From positions 159,480,247 to 159,544,246 of the forward strand of contig CM043943.1 in assembly GCA_014529385.2 (NCBI GenBank): a DNA stretch of 64,000 bases, in the 5' to 3' direction. The position numbers were made by a program, and so were the translations under genes. The notes under the pieces were generated by a model, which was given only the letters and a program-made list of their open reading frames with translations, was not told where the DNA came from and ran no database searches. The stretch comes from Adiantum capillus-veneris (Eukaryota; Streptophyta; Polypodiopsida; Polypodiales; Pteridaceae). Positions 54,799 through 64,000 of this stretch are shown here, piece by piece (position 1 is the stretch's first letter; every line of letters starts with the position of its first letter).

Positions 54799-55149
54799 TG
54801 TAACAAACTTGGACACTCCAAGTCAAGATTCCACCGTGACACGACAAGAATTCACTTCAAATCAGTTCACAGTTCACAATTGATTCGACATGGCCCGATA
54901 GAGTTCCGTGTCTAGAGATACTGGCCCCAAAGACTGGCGCCCCTTTCGGTATTTCTTTCTGTATTAATTTGTTGCACAAAGTACACGGAGTGGTTGGGTC
55001 TCACTCCTAGACTCGGCGTCCAGATGCTGTGAGAAGTGGGAGCCCAACTACACTTATAAAGTGTTACAAGGGATGCCAAAAGCAGAGCCCCAAAAGCTTG
55101 TAAATTAAAAGCATTTAAAATTAAAGCAAACCTTCAAAAGCTCTCCCTC
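54799..55149 (-). repeat. Truncated LTR of the non-autonomous family
   Basis: TGTAACAAACTTGGACACTC at 54799 and the shared block at 54936-54955 match the first half of the LTRs at 16617 and 52064. The second half, including the telomere-like part, is missing; the sequence switches at about 55150 to the inverted-repeat copy. Confidence 0.8.
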
Positions 55150-55345
55150 TCTCTCCGACCATCTTGTGGTGACTTGCCCTTCATTGCTGCGAATGAAACT
55201 CTTGGCCGTCGGCCGCTTCACATTGGCCACACAATGTCCGGCCATTTGTGACTTCAAAAAGAGGGTCCCAAAAGTTGAATAAAAATCAAGGAAAAGAAAC
55301 CAACAACTAAGGTTAGTGGTTGCCATAGCCTTGTGACAGTGCTTG
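55150..55345 (-). repeat. Right copy of the dispersed inverted repeat
   Basis: Reverse complement of 51855-52020; see that entry. Both copies lie at one edge of a non-autonomous-family LTR (52064 and 55149), so the LTRs may have inserted into, or recombined with, the same older repeat. Confidence 0.75.
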
Positions 55346-57233
55346 TGTTGCAGGTACTGGATGTGTCTGGAGAGGTGAACCCCACAATCACCTATATGGG
55401 TAAAAAGGGCCAGGTCGACCAGAAATAATGCTAGAAGGCACCCACAACCTTGTACTTGTTGGCTAAATGTCACTTATTGATGAGCTTAAACTCATAAGAA
55501 GAGGTGCTTCGTATGTAGATAATTCCCTGGGCATTGGTACTAATGCAGCTGTATGGGAACACTCCCCAGTGCCTACACCTAGCAGACACTCGTTGTGCTC
55601 ATATGCAATTAGAGGGTATATGCAGGTACTCTGAAGTGCCTGGACATGCACGTCCTACGTACAGGCTCACAAAGAACACTTCCTAGGCTGTCCTAAACCC
55701 TAGAAGTACGAGTTACAACTTGTCCACATGCACATAGAGTTAGATGTGCATGTGACAACTTTAGCACTTAAAACATTTGAATTGAAAAGAGAATATTACA
55801 CTTGGGACGGGACATAGAGTAGCGGAGCCCCACTCCCAAAAGCATTGGCCCCTAGGCACCCCTTCGATGTTTCTTTACTTATTGATCTCCACAAATACAA
55901 CTTCCAGGAGGAGCACTTGTCCAAACTCTGTCTAAGAACCTCTCCCAAGGCCATTAATTTATAGGCTCTCGGCCCCTTTGCTTTTACTAGTGCTCAAACG
56001 TGCGAAATTTATTTGTTTTTAAAACCTCAAAAGGCTTAAGCTGAAGTTTGTAAAAAGCTGAGAATTTTAAGCATTTTTTGTCCTTGTTTCTGTTTCTCCC
56101 CTTCATCGTTTTCGTTTTTGACCCCTTGGTCAAGAAATGTTTCCCATTTTAGGTGACTTTGGATGATGGGCTGTCGCCAGCTAAATATTGGCAAAAACAC
56201 CGGGTTTGTAGAGGTCTAGATTGCGCTGGTCCCCCCTTTGAGATCTGAGGTTCCTTTTTCTTCTACTGATCTTGCCTAAAGTAAGATCTGAAGGGTCACT
56301 TTTATACTCGAGTCTTGGCCAATTTTGAGTCTACCATTTGTTACAAAATACCATGTTGAAATCTTTGCTAAAATTGCCAAGTTACCGTCAGTTAAATCTT
56401 TCTTAGAGGTACCTGCAAAAAACACACCTGGTGAGGACTGCACATCCTCACACATCACATGCTTTGTGTTCTGAATTGGTGGAGACGCGAGAATTGTGCA
56501 TGCCGACGTCACTGGTGCTGCCAGCAATGATTGGATACCCAACTAGACCTCGTAGACTGGGTTATGCAGGCGTCCTAAGTACTCTAATGGGCTTGTCCTG
56601 GCATGCAGGTCCGACGAACAAGCTCACAACAGTGCCAGGCTAGATCTCCTAGGATTTCATAGTCTACAGGTCGGCTTTGCATAGTAGCATGTCAACATGG
56701 CACACAGAGCCACCCGAGTCCTCGGCTGGTCAAGGGCTAATCTGCTTCTGAAGTGACCCACTTGACTCGTCGGTTGCCCCATGGTACACTTTCTTGTGTA
56801 CATCTTCGTGTTATAGCTGGCATAGCGGTGATCAGGCTTGCACCAAGCCAATGTACAGTGACATCTATTTGTTACCAAGTGCATATCCTCTTCCTCTACT
56901 GAGACTTCTATGCCTTCAAGATGCTTGATTAACACAACATATACTTGGAATTTGAGGCTCTGAAACACAAAGTATAAATGACTACGAGCACGAAGATTAC
57001 GGCCAAATTTTGTAGCCATCAGATTGTGTGTTTCTTGCAAAACACACCCCATTAAAGATGTTAAATAGTTCTAATACTTTTTTTTTTGATACATTTTCTC
57101 AAATTGAGCTACAAAAATGAGAGTCATAGAGTATGGCATGAATTAGATTTTCAAGCTGTGTTGTGTTTCTTTTCAGGGCATTGGTAAGAGCCCTCAGATG
57201 TTTGTGGGTACTGACTTTAGTTGCTAATTGCAG
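55346..57233. other. Fragments of LTRs upstream of PEX4; no complete gene seen
   Basis: About 55630-55765 matches, on the minus strand, the start of the 29713/49657 LTR family (GTCACATGCACATCTAAC-like, GTTGTAACTCGT). About 55790-56000 resembles the other LTRs (GGCCCCTAGGCACCCCTTCG, GATGTTTCTTTACTTATTG). Around 56590-56640 is another short piece (GCATGCAGGTCCGACGAAC, ACAGTGCCAGG). Nothing coding is recognised to 57176. At 57166-57190 a pyrimidine-rich acceptor (TTTCTTTTCAG) is followed after 7 nt by a donor-like GTAAGAG, a possible microexon of the PEX4 transcript, unproven. Confidence 0.4.
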
Positions 57234-58924
57234 GCTTCGCGTGCACGATTATTCAAAGAGTACAAGGACGTGCAAAGGGAAAAATCAGCAGATACAGACA
57301 TTCTGCTAACGTGTGATGAAAACAACATTTACAGATGGACAGCACATATAAAGGTGACTGAACGTTCTTACAAATTAAGTTAGGTGAAAAGAGCAAACAT
57401 TATAATTCTCAAGATGGTGACAGGGCCCTGCTGAGACACCATATCAGGAAGGCATTTTTCAACTTTCCATAAATGTGCCAGAGCAGTATCCCCTTGTTCC
57501 CCCTCAAGTGAGGTTTTTGACGAAGGTGTTTCATCCAAATGTGCATTTCAAGGTACCCAATCTCTTCCTGGCTGACTATGCTTTGCTTGTATTGGCCTGA
57601 GTGCTATCTGCTACTTGTTTGCTCTTCTTTTGTGTGCTCTCTCTTCCTTTAGGAGTTTGGTTTTCTTCTACTCCCACAAGTATGTGATATCCACTAGGGT
57701 AGGGGGGTTTGGTAAGCTTGAGGCCATTGATTCCTCTAAGCTTCAAACCTCAAATGGCCAATCCCTGATGTATGATCATTGCTTAGCTTCAAGCAAACAG
57801 TCATGTTTCTTCTATCAAACTCTTTGTTATTGTTATTTATCTTAGTTTTCAAGTGATTCTCTGTTCGCTCAGGTTTCTTCTTTCAAAGTTTGTATCAATA
57901 AAATTCTCGTTATTTGTGGAAGCATGGGGTTCTTTGATGCAATCATGGACCTTCCTTTGCTCCTTTCTTGGGTGCTACAAGTGCTGTGATGTGGTCCTGC
58001 GTGCCAGCAGAGATGTATGAAGCTAATGTGCATCTCTTTTACAGCCAGTTTAACTTTTGTCAGTGTGAGGACAAGGGTCCGGGCAAGGCTTGGCAAAGGG
58101 GTTATGAAGTCACATGGCTTGGGAACGGAGCCTTGTATAGCATGGCTATATAAGGGTATGAATATCAAGCCACTTCCCTTGTCTTCTCAGTCAGTGTTAG
58201 GAGTTTTGGAACCTCTCGAATGCAGCTAACATACTGCTGGCAACACCTTCAAGACATCCTTCAGCATGGGCAGGCTCTCACTGTCTTTGGCTATAACAAG
58301 TCATGATGTGTAGAACTCATTGATATGAAGTTCTGTGCATTTCAATCTCCAAGGGCTTTGGGTTTGTGAAACTACACATAGCGAGGGTATTCTGATGTGT
58401 AGCTCTTGAGGGTCTTTTCTGATTGGTTAGTCTGTTTTACAGTGAAAGGTCTGTTATGTACAGACTAACCTTTTGTGGATCTCTTCAAATTTAAGTCCAT
58501 TTCCAGTCCTATTTATTTTGATTTTTGTAATCTTTAAATGGATAACGTTGATGGGATAAGACATGCTTTTCATGTTGATAGTTCTGTTCCTTTATTGGGC
58601 ATTCCTCCTGGTGCTTTTTGCAGACTGGTGAAATTTGTCTAGATATATTGAAGACGGCTTGGAGTCCGGCATGGACTCTGCAGTCAGTTTGCCGGGCGAT
58701 CATTGCTCTCATGGCCCATCCTGAGGCTGACAGTCCACTTAACTGCGATTGTGGTGAGAGAGCTTTCGTGATGCCAGCATTTAACATTTTATTACGTAAG
58801 TACTCCTTATTTATGCTAATGGGTTTTAACAGGCAATCTTTTGAGGTCTGGCGATCTTCGTGGGTACCAATCAATGGCACGCATGTATACTCGCCTTGCT
58901 GCTTCTCCTAACGTTTCCCATTGA
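57234..58924 (+). CDS. PEX4: Peroxisomal ubiquitin-conjugating enzyme E2 (peroxin 4), exons 2-5
   Basis: Four coding exons with GT-AG introns: 57234-57353, 57424-57552, 58624-58753 and 58833-58924 (stop TGA 58922-58924). Together they give 155 residues very close to plant PEX4/UBC21, which with its anchor PEX22 mono-ubiquitinates the import receptor PEX5 at the peroxisome membrane for recycling. Exon 2 starts ASRARLFKEYKDVQREKSAD; exon 3 contains YPLVPPQVRFLTKVFHPNVH with the E2 HPN motif; exon 4 has the active-site Cys in TGEICLDILKTAWSPAW (codon 58636-58638) and RAIIALMAHPEADSPLNCDC; exon 5 is NLLRSGDLRGYQSMARMYTR to LAASPNVSH. Plant homologues begin Met-Gln before ASRAR; here the preceding bases are TTGCAG, an acceptor site, so the tiny first coding exon is upstream and was not found. 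All E2 hallmarks are present; probably a functional host gene. Intron 3 is 1,071 bp. Confidence 0.93.
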
Positions 58925-60775
58925 TTTACATGAGAGCCTTAGTTGGGATGATGCAGAGAGAGAGAGAGAGAGAGTGAACCATACTATTCCCAATGTATAT
59001 TCGTTTGAATATCTTATTTACTTACTGACAGCTACTGTTTAATTTTACTTACTCAGTTGACCAAGGTTTGCTTTAGTTTGAAGCATTTTGCTGTACACAA
59101 TATATGTTGATTATATGGAGGTCAGGTGAGACATTTTGGTGAAAAGAAAGGTTGGTTGCTGTCTTGCTATTGACATGGGACTGAAGATACAAGGTGAGAT
59201 GGAGGAGTGTCTCTTGAAGTTTTCTAGGCAGGTTGTGCTATGTGTTTCGCTGCTTTTCCGCGAAGTTTCTGCAGCCCGGGGAATTGTCCATTCGGGATTG
59301 GCAACCCTGCTGTGAGGTGCGATCAATCTTTGGTATTGAAGCTTTAGTTTGAACACACATGCATGTCTAGAGCTCTCTTTTGCAAATGAATGGGGCACTT
59401 TCTGACCAATGCAAATGGGACCTGTCACCCCTACACTTCAGTGGTAGATTGGTAAGCCCACTTCTCTCAAGAGCAGATTTGTTAGTTTGGTTTCTTGTGA
59501 TTGTTCCTACTATGCCTATGGGACCAAACTCAACATTGTTGCTTGGAACTGTAATGAGTCTTTGAGATTGGATGTAGGAGCCTTTGAGGACAGTTTCATT
59601 GGAAGGGATGGCTTCTATTTTACTCGGAGACGCACCAAGCACTTGCACAGAGTTTCCCACATGTTAGCGGATGTAGATGGGAGTCAGCCAGTAGATAGAC
59701 GAGATCCAAGGGTCGAGCAGAGTGGCTGTACTTTATAGGGAGGAGTTGATACACATTGTGTGATAGGTTTTAGGGTTAGGGTTCCTACGTCAAGGTCATA
59801 GACTTAACTCATCATTGCACTTGTTTGGTCAGTCACAGACTCTCTCTCTAGAAAGGGGGTCCATGCCAATCCCTTTGTAAGAGCCGAGATCCTCTACGTG
59901 CATTGGTTCTCTCTTTAGAATTTGTCGATTCTTTTCAAACCTCAATTTTTGATTCTCTCTCTAGAATCCATGGTTTTCACTCTCTAGAACTTATTGATTC
60001 TCTCTCTAAAACTGAATTAAGAATAGCATTTCTCTTTTTTAGGGCAAAAGCAGAAGGGGCTTTTGGGGAGCCCCTGCTTTTTGGGACACCTGCTATTGTT
60101 GTATGTCCTCTAGGCCTACAAAAGCAATCCTTTGGGCATCCCTGGTGCACAGAAAACTTGCAGATTGACACTGCCTGATCGAATGAGCACCAACTCTCGG
60201 ATTTCAGCCCTCCCACTCCTTGTACGAGAAGAGTTCAACTAACAAAGAAATATTTGAATGGTGTTTTGACAATGGCAGTTTAGGGCCACCTACTATGTAT
60301 AGGGGCATCCCGCTCTGACATCTTCCTTTTCTCCCCTTTCACTCTCTTATTACACTCAATTGTTTCAAGTTGTTTGAAGTTGTAAGGGTTCCCAAGTTTT
60401 GCAGATTGTGGTTTTGTATTTGTTTCATAAGGTCACTCATCGGAAGTGATTACAATGGTATTAGAGCATCATCGTTTGCTGGTCTCACAAGCAAACTGTT
60501 CCTACATCAACGTACAATTGGAAGCTATGGAGTTGGAAGAAGAAGAAACGACTACAGAAAGAGGAGATGAAGAAACATGAGTTCGTTTTTGCCCTAAAAA
60601 GCCCAAAACACATGCTTTTTAATTCTTTTTAAGTGTTTCAAAGACCTTTCAAGATCTCTTCAATGAATGAGAATTTGGATGTGCGGTAGAAGTCAAAGTT
60701 GATCCTCTTGACAACCCCTACGCAATATCGTGAACAGATTTTGATTGTGGTAATTTTGAAAAATTCGGGTTCTCT

Positions 60776-60779
<4 letters not shown>
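58925..60779. other. Region downstream of PEX4; possible LTR end, no gene recognised
   Basis: The first part should be the PEX4 3' UTR. A short GA tract lies at 58956-58973. A frame at 59487-59738 (VGAFEDSFIGRDGFYFTRRR) is open but unfamiliar. From about 59757 the sequence has TTTTAGGGTTAGGGTTCC and repeated TCTCTCTCTAGAA words (59840-60005). It ends in GTGATTACA followed by TGGTATTAGAGC (60456-60467), one mismatch from the iMet primer site, so it could be an LTR of about 700 bp in plus orientation. The left LTR end is not certain. Confidence 0.4.
60456..60467 (+). other. Possible degraded primer-binding site (iMet type)
   Basis: TGGTATTAGAGC differs by one base from TGGTATCAGAGC and follows GGAAGTGATTACA, a plausible LTR end. 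No pol is found downstream. Confidence 0.45.

Positions 60780-60781
<2 letters not shown>

Positions 60782-60820
<39 letters not shown>
60782..60820 (+). repeat. (CT)n microsatellite
   Basis: About 19 CT units. Downstream, 60850-61110 holds an open frame (60880-61098) without a recognised family. Confidence 0.95.
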
Positions 60821-60825
<5 letters not shown>

Positions 60826-61261
60826 GGAGGCCACTAGACTTATACAATAGGATCTGTTGCAATTAGATACCCAGAGGACATGGATACAACCTATACAGGA
60901 GCTGGGCATGAAGATGACTTTATACAGAGAGCATTTTTCCCAACTCACAAAGGATGGGTTCTTATCCAGGCTTGCCTACATGGTCACTCGTCCCACGGCT
61001 TACGGTATGCTATTGGACGGATTGGGACATCATCACAGCAGTTGGAGATTGAGACTGCTCGATTTCGAGGCATCTCAATTGAGGGGAGGTTGTGCTAGCT
61101 GTGTGAAAGAGAGCTAGAGACAAAGCTCCACTATATATGCCATTGGACAACATACTATGAGATACGTGGTTGTTATCATAGAGGATTTAGGGCCTCTATC
61201 TAGAGTTATAAGATACCAGGATCAAAGATGTCTTCGGGAAATTTAGCGACATCGGTAGGGT

Positions 61262-61454
61262 TATTAAGAGAGAAGAAGAAGAAGAAGAAGAAGAAGAAGA
61301 GAATTTTAACGTCCTAGGAAACTATCCCAAGAGACCTAAAAGATCTATCCGACGAGAGGTGAACTCATGAATTGTTATTCAAGAGGGAAATGACATAACT
61401 AATCTACCACACTTGGGTGATAGAAATGTTATACCATTTTCCTCTTTTTATTAA

Positions 61455-61491
<37 letters not shown>

Positions 61492-61802
61492 GAGAAGAAG
61501 AGTATTTTAACGTCGTAGGAAACTATCCCAAGAGACCTCAAAGGTCTATTAGACGAGAGTTGAACTCAAGACGTGTTATTCAAGAGGGAAATGGCATGAA
61601 CAATCTACCACACTTGGGTGAGAGAAATGTTATACCATTTTATTTTTTTTATTAACACACTCACATACCCACACACACACCCGAGAAGAAAGGAATTTAA
61701 ACATCGCAGGAAACTATCCCAAGAGGCCTCAAAGGTCTATGTGACGAGAGTTGAACTCAAAACCTGTTATTCAAAAGGGAAATGGCATAACCAATCTACT
61801 AC

Positions 61803-61834
<32 letters not shown>
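61262..61834 (-). repeat. Three tandem copies of a tRNA-derived SINE-like repeat
   Basis: Units of roughly 190 bp recur at about 61300-61450, 61500-61640 and 61685-61812, each with AAACTATCCCAAGAG, TTGAACTCAA-type and AAGAGGGAAATG words. On the minus strand each reads a possible pol III A box (TGGTAGATTGGTTATG-like) followed some 30 nt later by a B box (GAGTTCAACTC), the layout of a tRNA-related SINE head. The units are separated by simple repeats: (GAA)n at 61269-61300, (CA)n at 61456-61489 and (GA)n at 61807-61834. Further partial copy at 62480-62560. Confidence 0.6.
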
Positions 61835-61835
<1 letters not shown>

Positions 61836-62262
61836 CACAATGTTCTTCCATCTAGAGATTGAGTAGAGATGAGAGCACCCAGGGAGGAGGGATACGAGGC
61901 ATATCACTACCAGAGGTACACTGAGTTACACTGAATGATCGAGAAGCAGAGTTGGGGAGATTCAAGAGGCAGAGGGATGAGGGTCGTGGCCGGAGGTTGC
62001 AGCAAAGGATCGGATTTATATTTCCGAGACATGGAAGATGCCTTGTGCGCTCTCACCATGGAGGACATCGATACGATCATGCACTGACTGGTGCGAACCA
62101 TCTCCAGATTCTGATACACATATCCACCATTTTATATCTGTTCGTAGAGATACACATCCACCTTTTGTATGTGTGCCCCTCACGCTCACTAGTGGTGTTT
62201 CTATTTAGTAAGTTTCTTTCTTTTTATCCAGACCTTGTATCAGATTCACCATGATGTAACTC
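61835..62262. other. No gene recognised
   Basis: An interrupted plus-strand reading (about 61880-62110, with YHYQRYTELH and MEDALCALTMEDIDTIMH) looks like an old coding sequence but matches no family I know. It precedes the 3' module at 62263 and may be the same element. Confidence 0.3.
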
Positions 62263-62332
62263 TTTGGTGTCATAGGTCTTTTTGGCCTTTGGAAGATGTT
62301 AATATAACATTTCATCTCTCTCTCTCTCTCTC
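62263..62332 (+). repeat. 3'-end module followed by a CT tail, second copy
   Basis: TTTTTGGCCTTTGGAAGATG, AATATAACATTTCAT and then (CT)n, matching 8388-8460. The upstream word TATCAGATT is shared too (62238 and about 8378). Confidence 0.5.
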
Positions 62333-62479
62333 ACAAGCGGGCCTTGAGCCCTTCGTATTGCTTGAAAAATTACAAAATCACAGATACAAACCAGTGGTGA
62401 AAAACCCTTGGGATAAGGGGATAAAACTAGGGAAATACAAAGACAAGGAAGTAGGGGAGGACTGTAAAAGCAGGAGGAG

Positions 62480-62557
62480 AGAAATTTTGACGTGGTAGGA
62501 ACAATCCCAAGAGACCTCAAAGGTCTATCCGATGAGTTTTGAACTCAAAATCTATCT

Positions 62558-62560
<3 letters not shown>
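62480..62560 (-). repeat. Partial SINE-like copy
   Basis: CCCAAGAGACCTCAAAGGTC, TATCCGATGAG and TTTGAACTCAAAA match one end of the units at 61262-61834. The tRNA-like A box part is missing, and a (GA)n tract at 62560-62600 follows. Confidence 0.55.

Positions 62561-62600
<40 letters not shown>
62560..62600 (+). repeat. (GA)n microsatellite
   Basis: About 20 GA units. Confidence 0.95.
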
Positions 62601-62601
<1 letters not shown>

Positions 62602-64000
62602 TGTGTAAGTTATGTGACTACACCTTGAACCTGGACTCTCATGAGTAAAGACATGTGTCAATACAATTTTATTCAGATTTTTACAGAGCTGTTGATGCAC
62701 CTTCCAAGTGGCGAAGTAATTGGTAAGTTTCTATGAGATTGAATTTCATGATAAGTTTGATATGAAGAGTACAGTATATCCTCATCTCATGTGCGCACAT
62801 GAGACGAAGGTCTCGAAGCAATGGAGGCCGTCGAATTGGGGGCCAATTTCAGTGTACGCCATCAATGGGAAAGACGGTGTAGCAGGGGCTGATGCTATTT
62901 TGGAAGTGTCCATTTGCTTCTGGTTCGTACAGTCGGTAATGCTGTCTAGTTGCTGAGAAGGATGATTAGAAGGGGCAAAGACAAGATCATTGTTGATTGC
63001 ATGTGTGTCTTTGCTGTTGATTGCATGTGCTGTGCTGTAGCCATAGAGCACACCACCGAGTCCTGCAAGCATTTGAAATGACTGCATGCGCATTGTGTGT
63101 CGCGCGCACCTCTCTCTGTGCGTGTACACGCGTATGTGTGTGCTTGCAATGCTGCTGCTGGTTTCTGTGTGAGCTGCAACAAATAGTAAGAGCATCTAAC
63201 TTTTCCTTTGAAATGAACAATCTAAGATTGGCTTGCTTGCAATGTTTCAATTTTACTTTATTCCAAAGAACAAGTAAGAAAGGGGATACCTCAACACTCT
63301 TTCAAGATGATTTCTTAGACTTCTAAGGAAGTTAAGCACTACTTTGTCACCTTACATTTCAAAGCGGAATCTTGAATTTCCTTTTATCTACATGGACTTG
63401 ATTCAATTTCTGTGATTAGGATAGTGTCGATCTTCATTAAACCTAACGCATGGCACAGGAGGCATGACTTGGGGAGGGAAAGAGCTCTATGATACATTCA
63501 GGTTGAACCCCTTGCTTAATAGGTAGCCGGATCCACTTAAGCCCAAAGTAGATCCCCAAAATTCGCAATCTACTAACATAATATGGCGGAAGGGGGAACC
63601 CTTTACACGTGTCGCAATCTGCGACCTGAAGGATAAAGCCCAGAACTAAAAAAAGCCCCTTTGCACGCGATAAAGAGGGAGAGAGAGATGCCGTCGAAGG
63701 CGGCTGGCCGTACTAGTATACCTTTATATCGAATTCGGGCAGATTGTTTAGATGATAGCATAGTTTATTTTTTGACCAATGGGGATCTATCTTCAAGGGT
63801 CTTAGACAAAAAAATTCACCAATGAGTACACAATTAGAGGCAATATCACACCCCCCCCCATTTTGTTTAAAATGGAAAAAATCGACCATAAACTAACAAG
63901 AAAGAAATGGAAGGTCCAAGGGCATTTGCATTCTACATGAAAGTCGCCTAGTTCTTTCAGACTTTTGTTGAGAGCTCCTTACTCTAGAAGAGTCTGACAA
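62601..64000. other. No gene firmly recognised; possible promoter-like segment near 63600
   Basis: Frames are short. Around 62686-62725 an acceptor/donor pair (TTTTTACAG ... AATTGGTAAGTTTC) could bound a 36-nt exon, unsupported otherwise. A G-box-type ACACGTGT occurs at about 63605, followed by a (GA)n leader-like stretch and ATG at 63688 opening a 45-codon frame (MPSKAAGRTSIPLYRI) that ends without similarity. A C-run lies at 63851-63858. Confidence 0.3.

Noticed and set aside
55618-55631. Second ATGCAG/GT candidate for PEX4 exon 1
   Set aside because: Also inside a remnant of the same LTR family; no transcript evidence.
56599-56612. ATGCAG followed by GT as PEX4 exon 1
   Set aside because: It lies in a short stretch matching the LTR family (compare GCATGCACGGTCTGCGAACAG near 30788), so the resemblance is probably accidental.
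59487-59738. Possible exon downstream of PEX4
   Set aside because: Open for 83 codons but without recognised motifs or coherent flanking splice sites.
61456-61834. CRISPR-like array of regularly spaced repeats
   Set aside because: Units are about 190 bp with simple-repeat spacers and tRNA-like boxes, in a plant genome; this is SINE-like.
63688-63825. Small gene starting MPSKAAGRTS after a G-box-like motif
   Set aside because: Only 45 codons, no similarity and no splice signals that extend it convincingly; kept only as a remark in the region entry.

Overview
The window is nuclear DNA from a land plant, probably a repeat-rich vascular plant; I cannot name the species. Evidence: one spliced host gene (PEX4, the peroxisomal ubiquitin-conjugating enzyme) with plant-type introns, plant Copia, chromovirus, CACTA and L1 families, tRNA-iMet primer sites, and very long CT/GA and CA/TG microsatellites. 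Nearly everything else is transposon in various states of decay. No bacterial feature, rRNA or intact tRNA gene was seen.

Layout. 1-2082: 3' end of a decayed Copia element with its putative LTR. 2250-5400 (minus): CACTA (TNP2-like) transposase pseudogene; a CACTA-type terminus lies at 8893-9065. 5770-6223: two inverted repeats. 6285-8870: telomere-like degenerate repeat, an L1-ORF1-like fragment with tandem duplications, and compound microsatellites. 9411-10945: possible long LTR. 10946-12550: no gene recognised.

12550-46316 is the centrepiece. A decayed Gypsy pol (12550-13712, resuming at 45861) is split by an L1-type LINE (13713-45860, own length about 6.7 kb) that ends in poly(A) and is flanked by a target-site duplication. 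The LINE is itself cut by five LTR retrotransposon insertions, each with TG..CA ends and a 5-bp duplication: a gag-only non-autonomous element (16617-19113, minus), a chromovirus (19283-27951, minus), a solo LTR (29713-30916), a Copia element (31096-38625, minus) that contains a further solo-LTR-like insert (34645-36614), and a nearly intact Tork/Tnt1-like Copia element (39590-45141, plus). Removing the insertions restores a continuous LINE order: DUF4283-CCHC ORF1, endonuclease, reverse transcriptase, C-terminal region, 3' UTR.

47161-50899 is a second kind of non-autonomous LTR element, carrying a coiled-coil/acidic reading frame of unknown function. 51009-56280 is a mosaic of LTR remnants, including a shrunken relative of the gag-only element (52064-53682). 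57234-58924 (plus) holds four coding exons of PEX4; its first tiny coding exon was not found. 58925-64000 is intergenic: a possible LTR end with a primer site, a cluster of tRNA-derived SINE-like repeats, and microsatellites.

The most interesting signals are: (i) the non-autonomous element and the chromovirus share the polypurine-tract/LTR junction and a 20-nt block in their LTRs, as expected for a parasite-helper pair; (ii) the chromovirus has nearly identical LTRs (recent insertion) but many disabling lesions, suggesting it was copied in trans while already broken; (iii) the deep, fully resolvable nest of insertions; (iv) telo-box-rich LTRs; (v) a SINE-like cluster and a shared 3' module ending in (CT)n.
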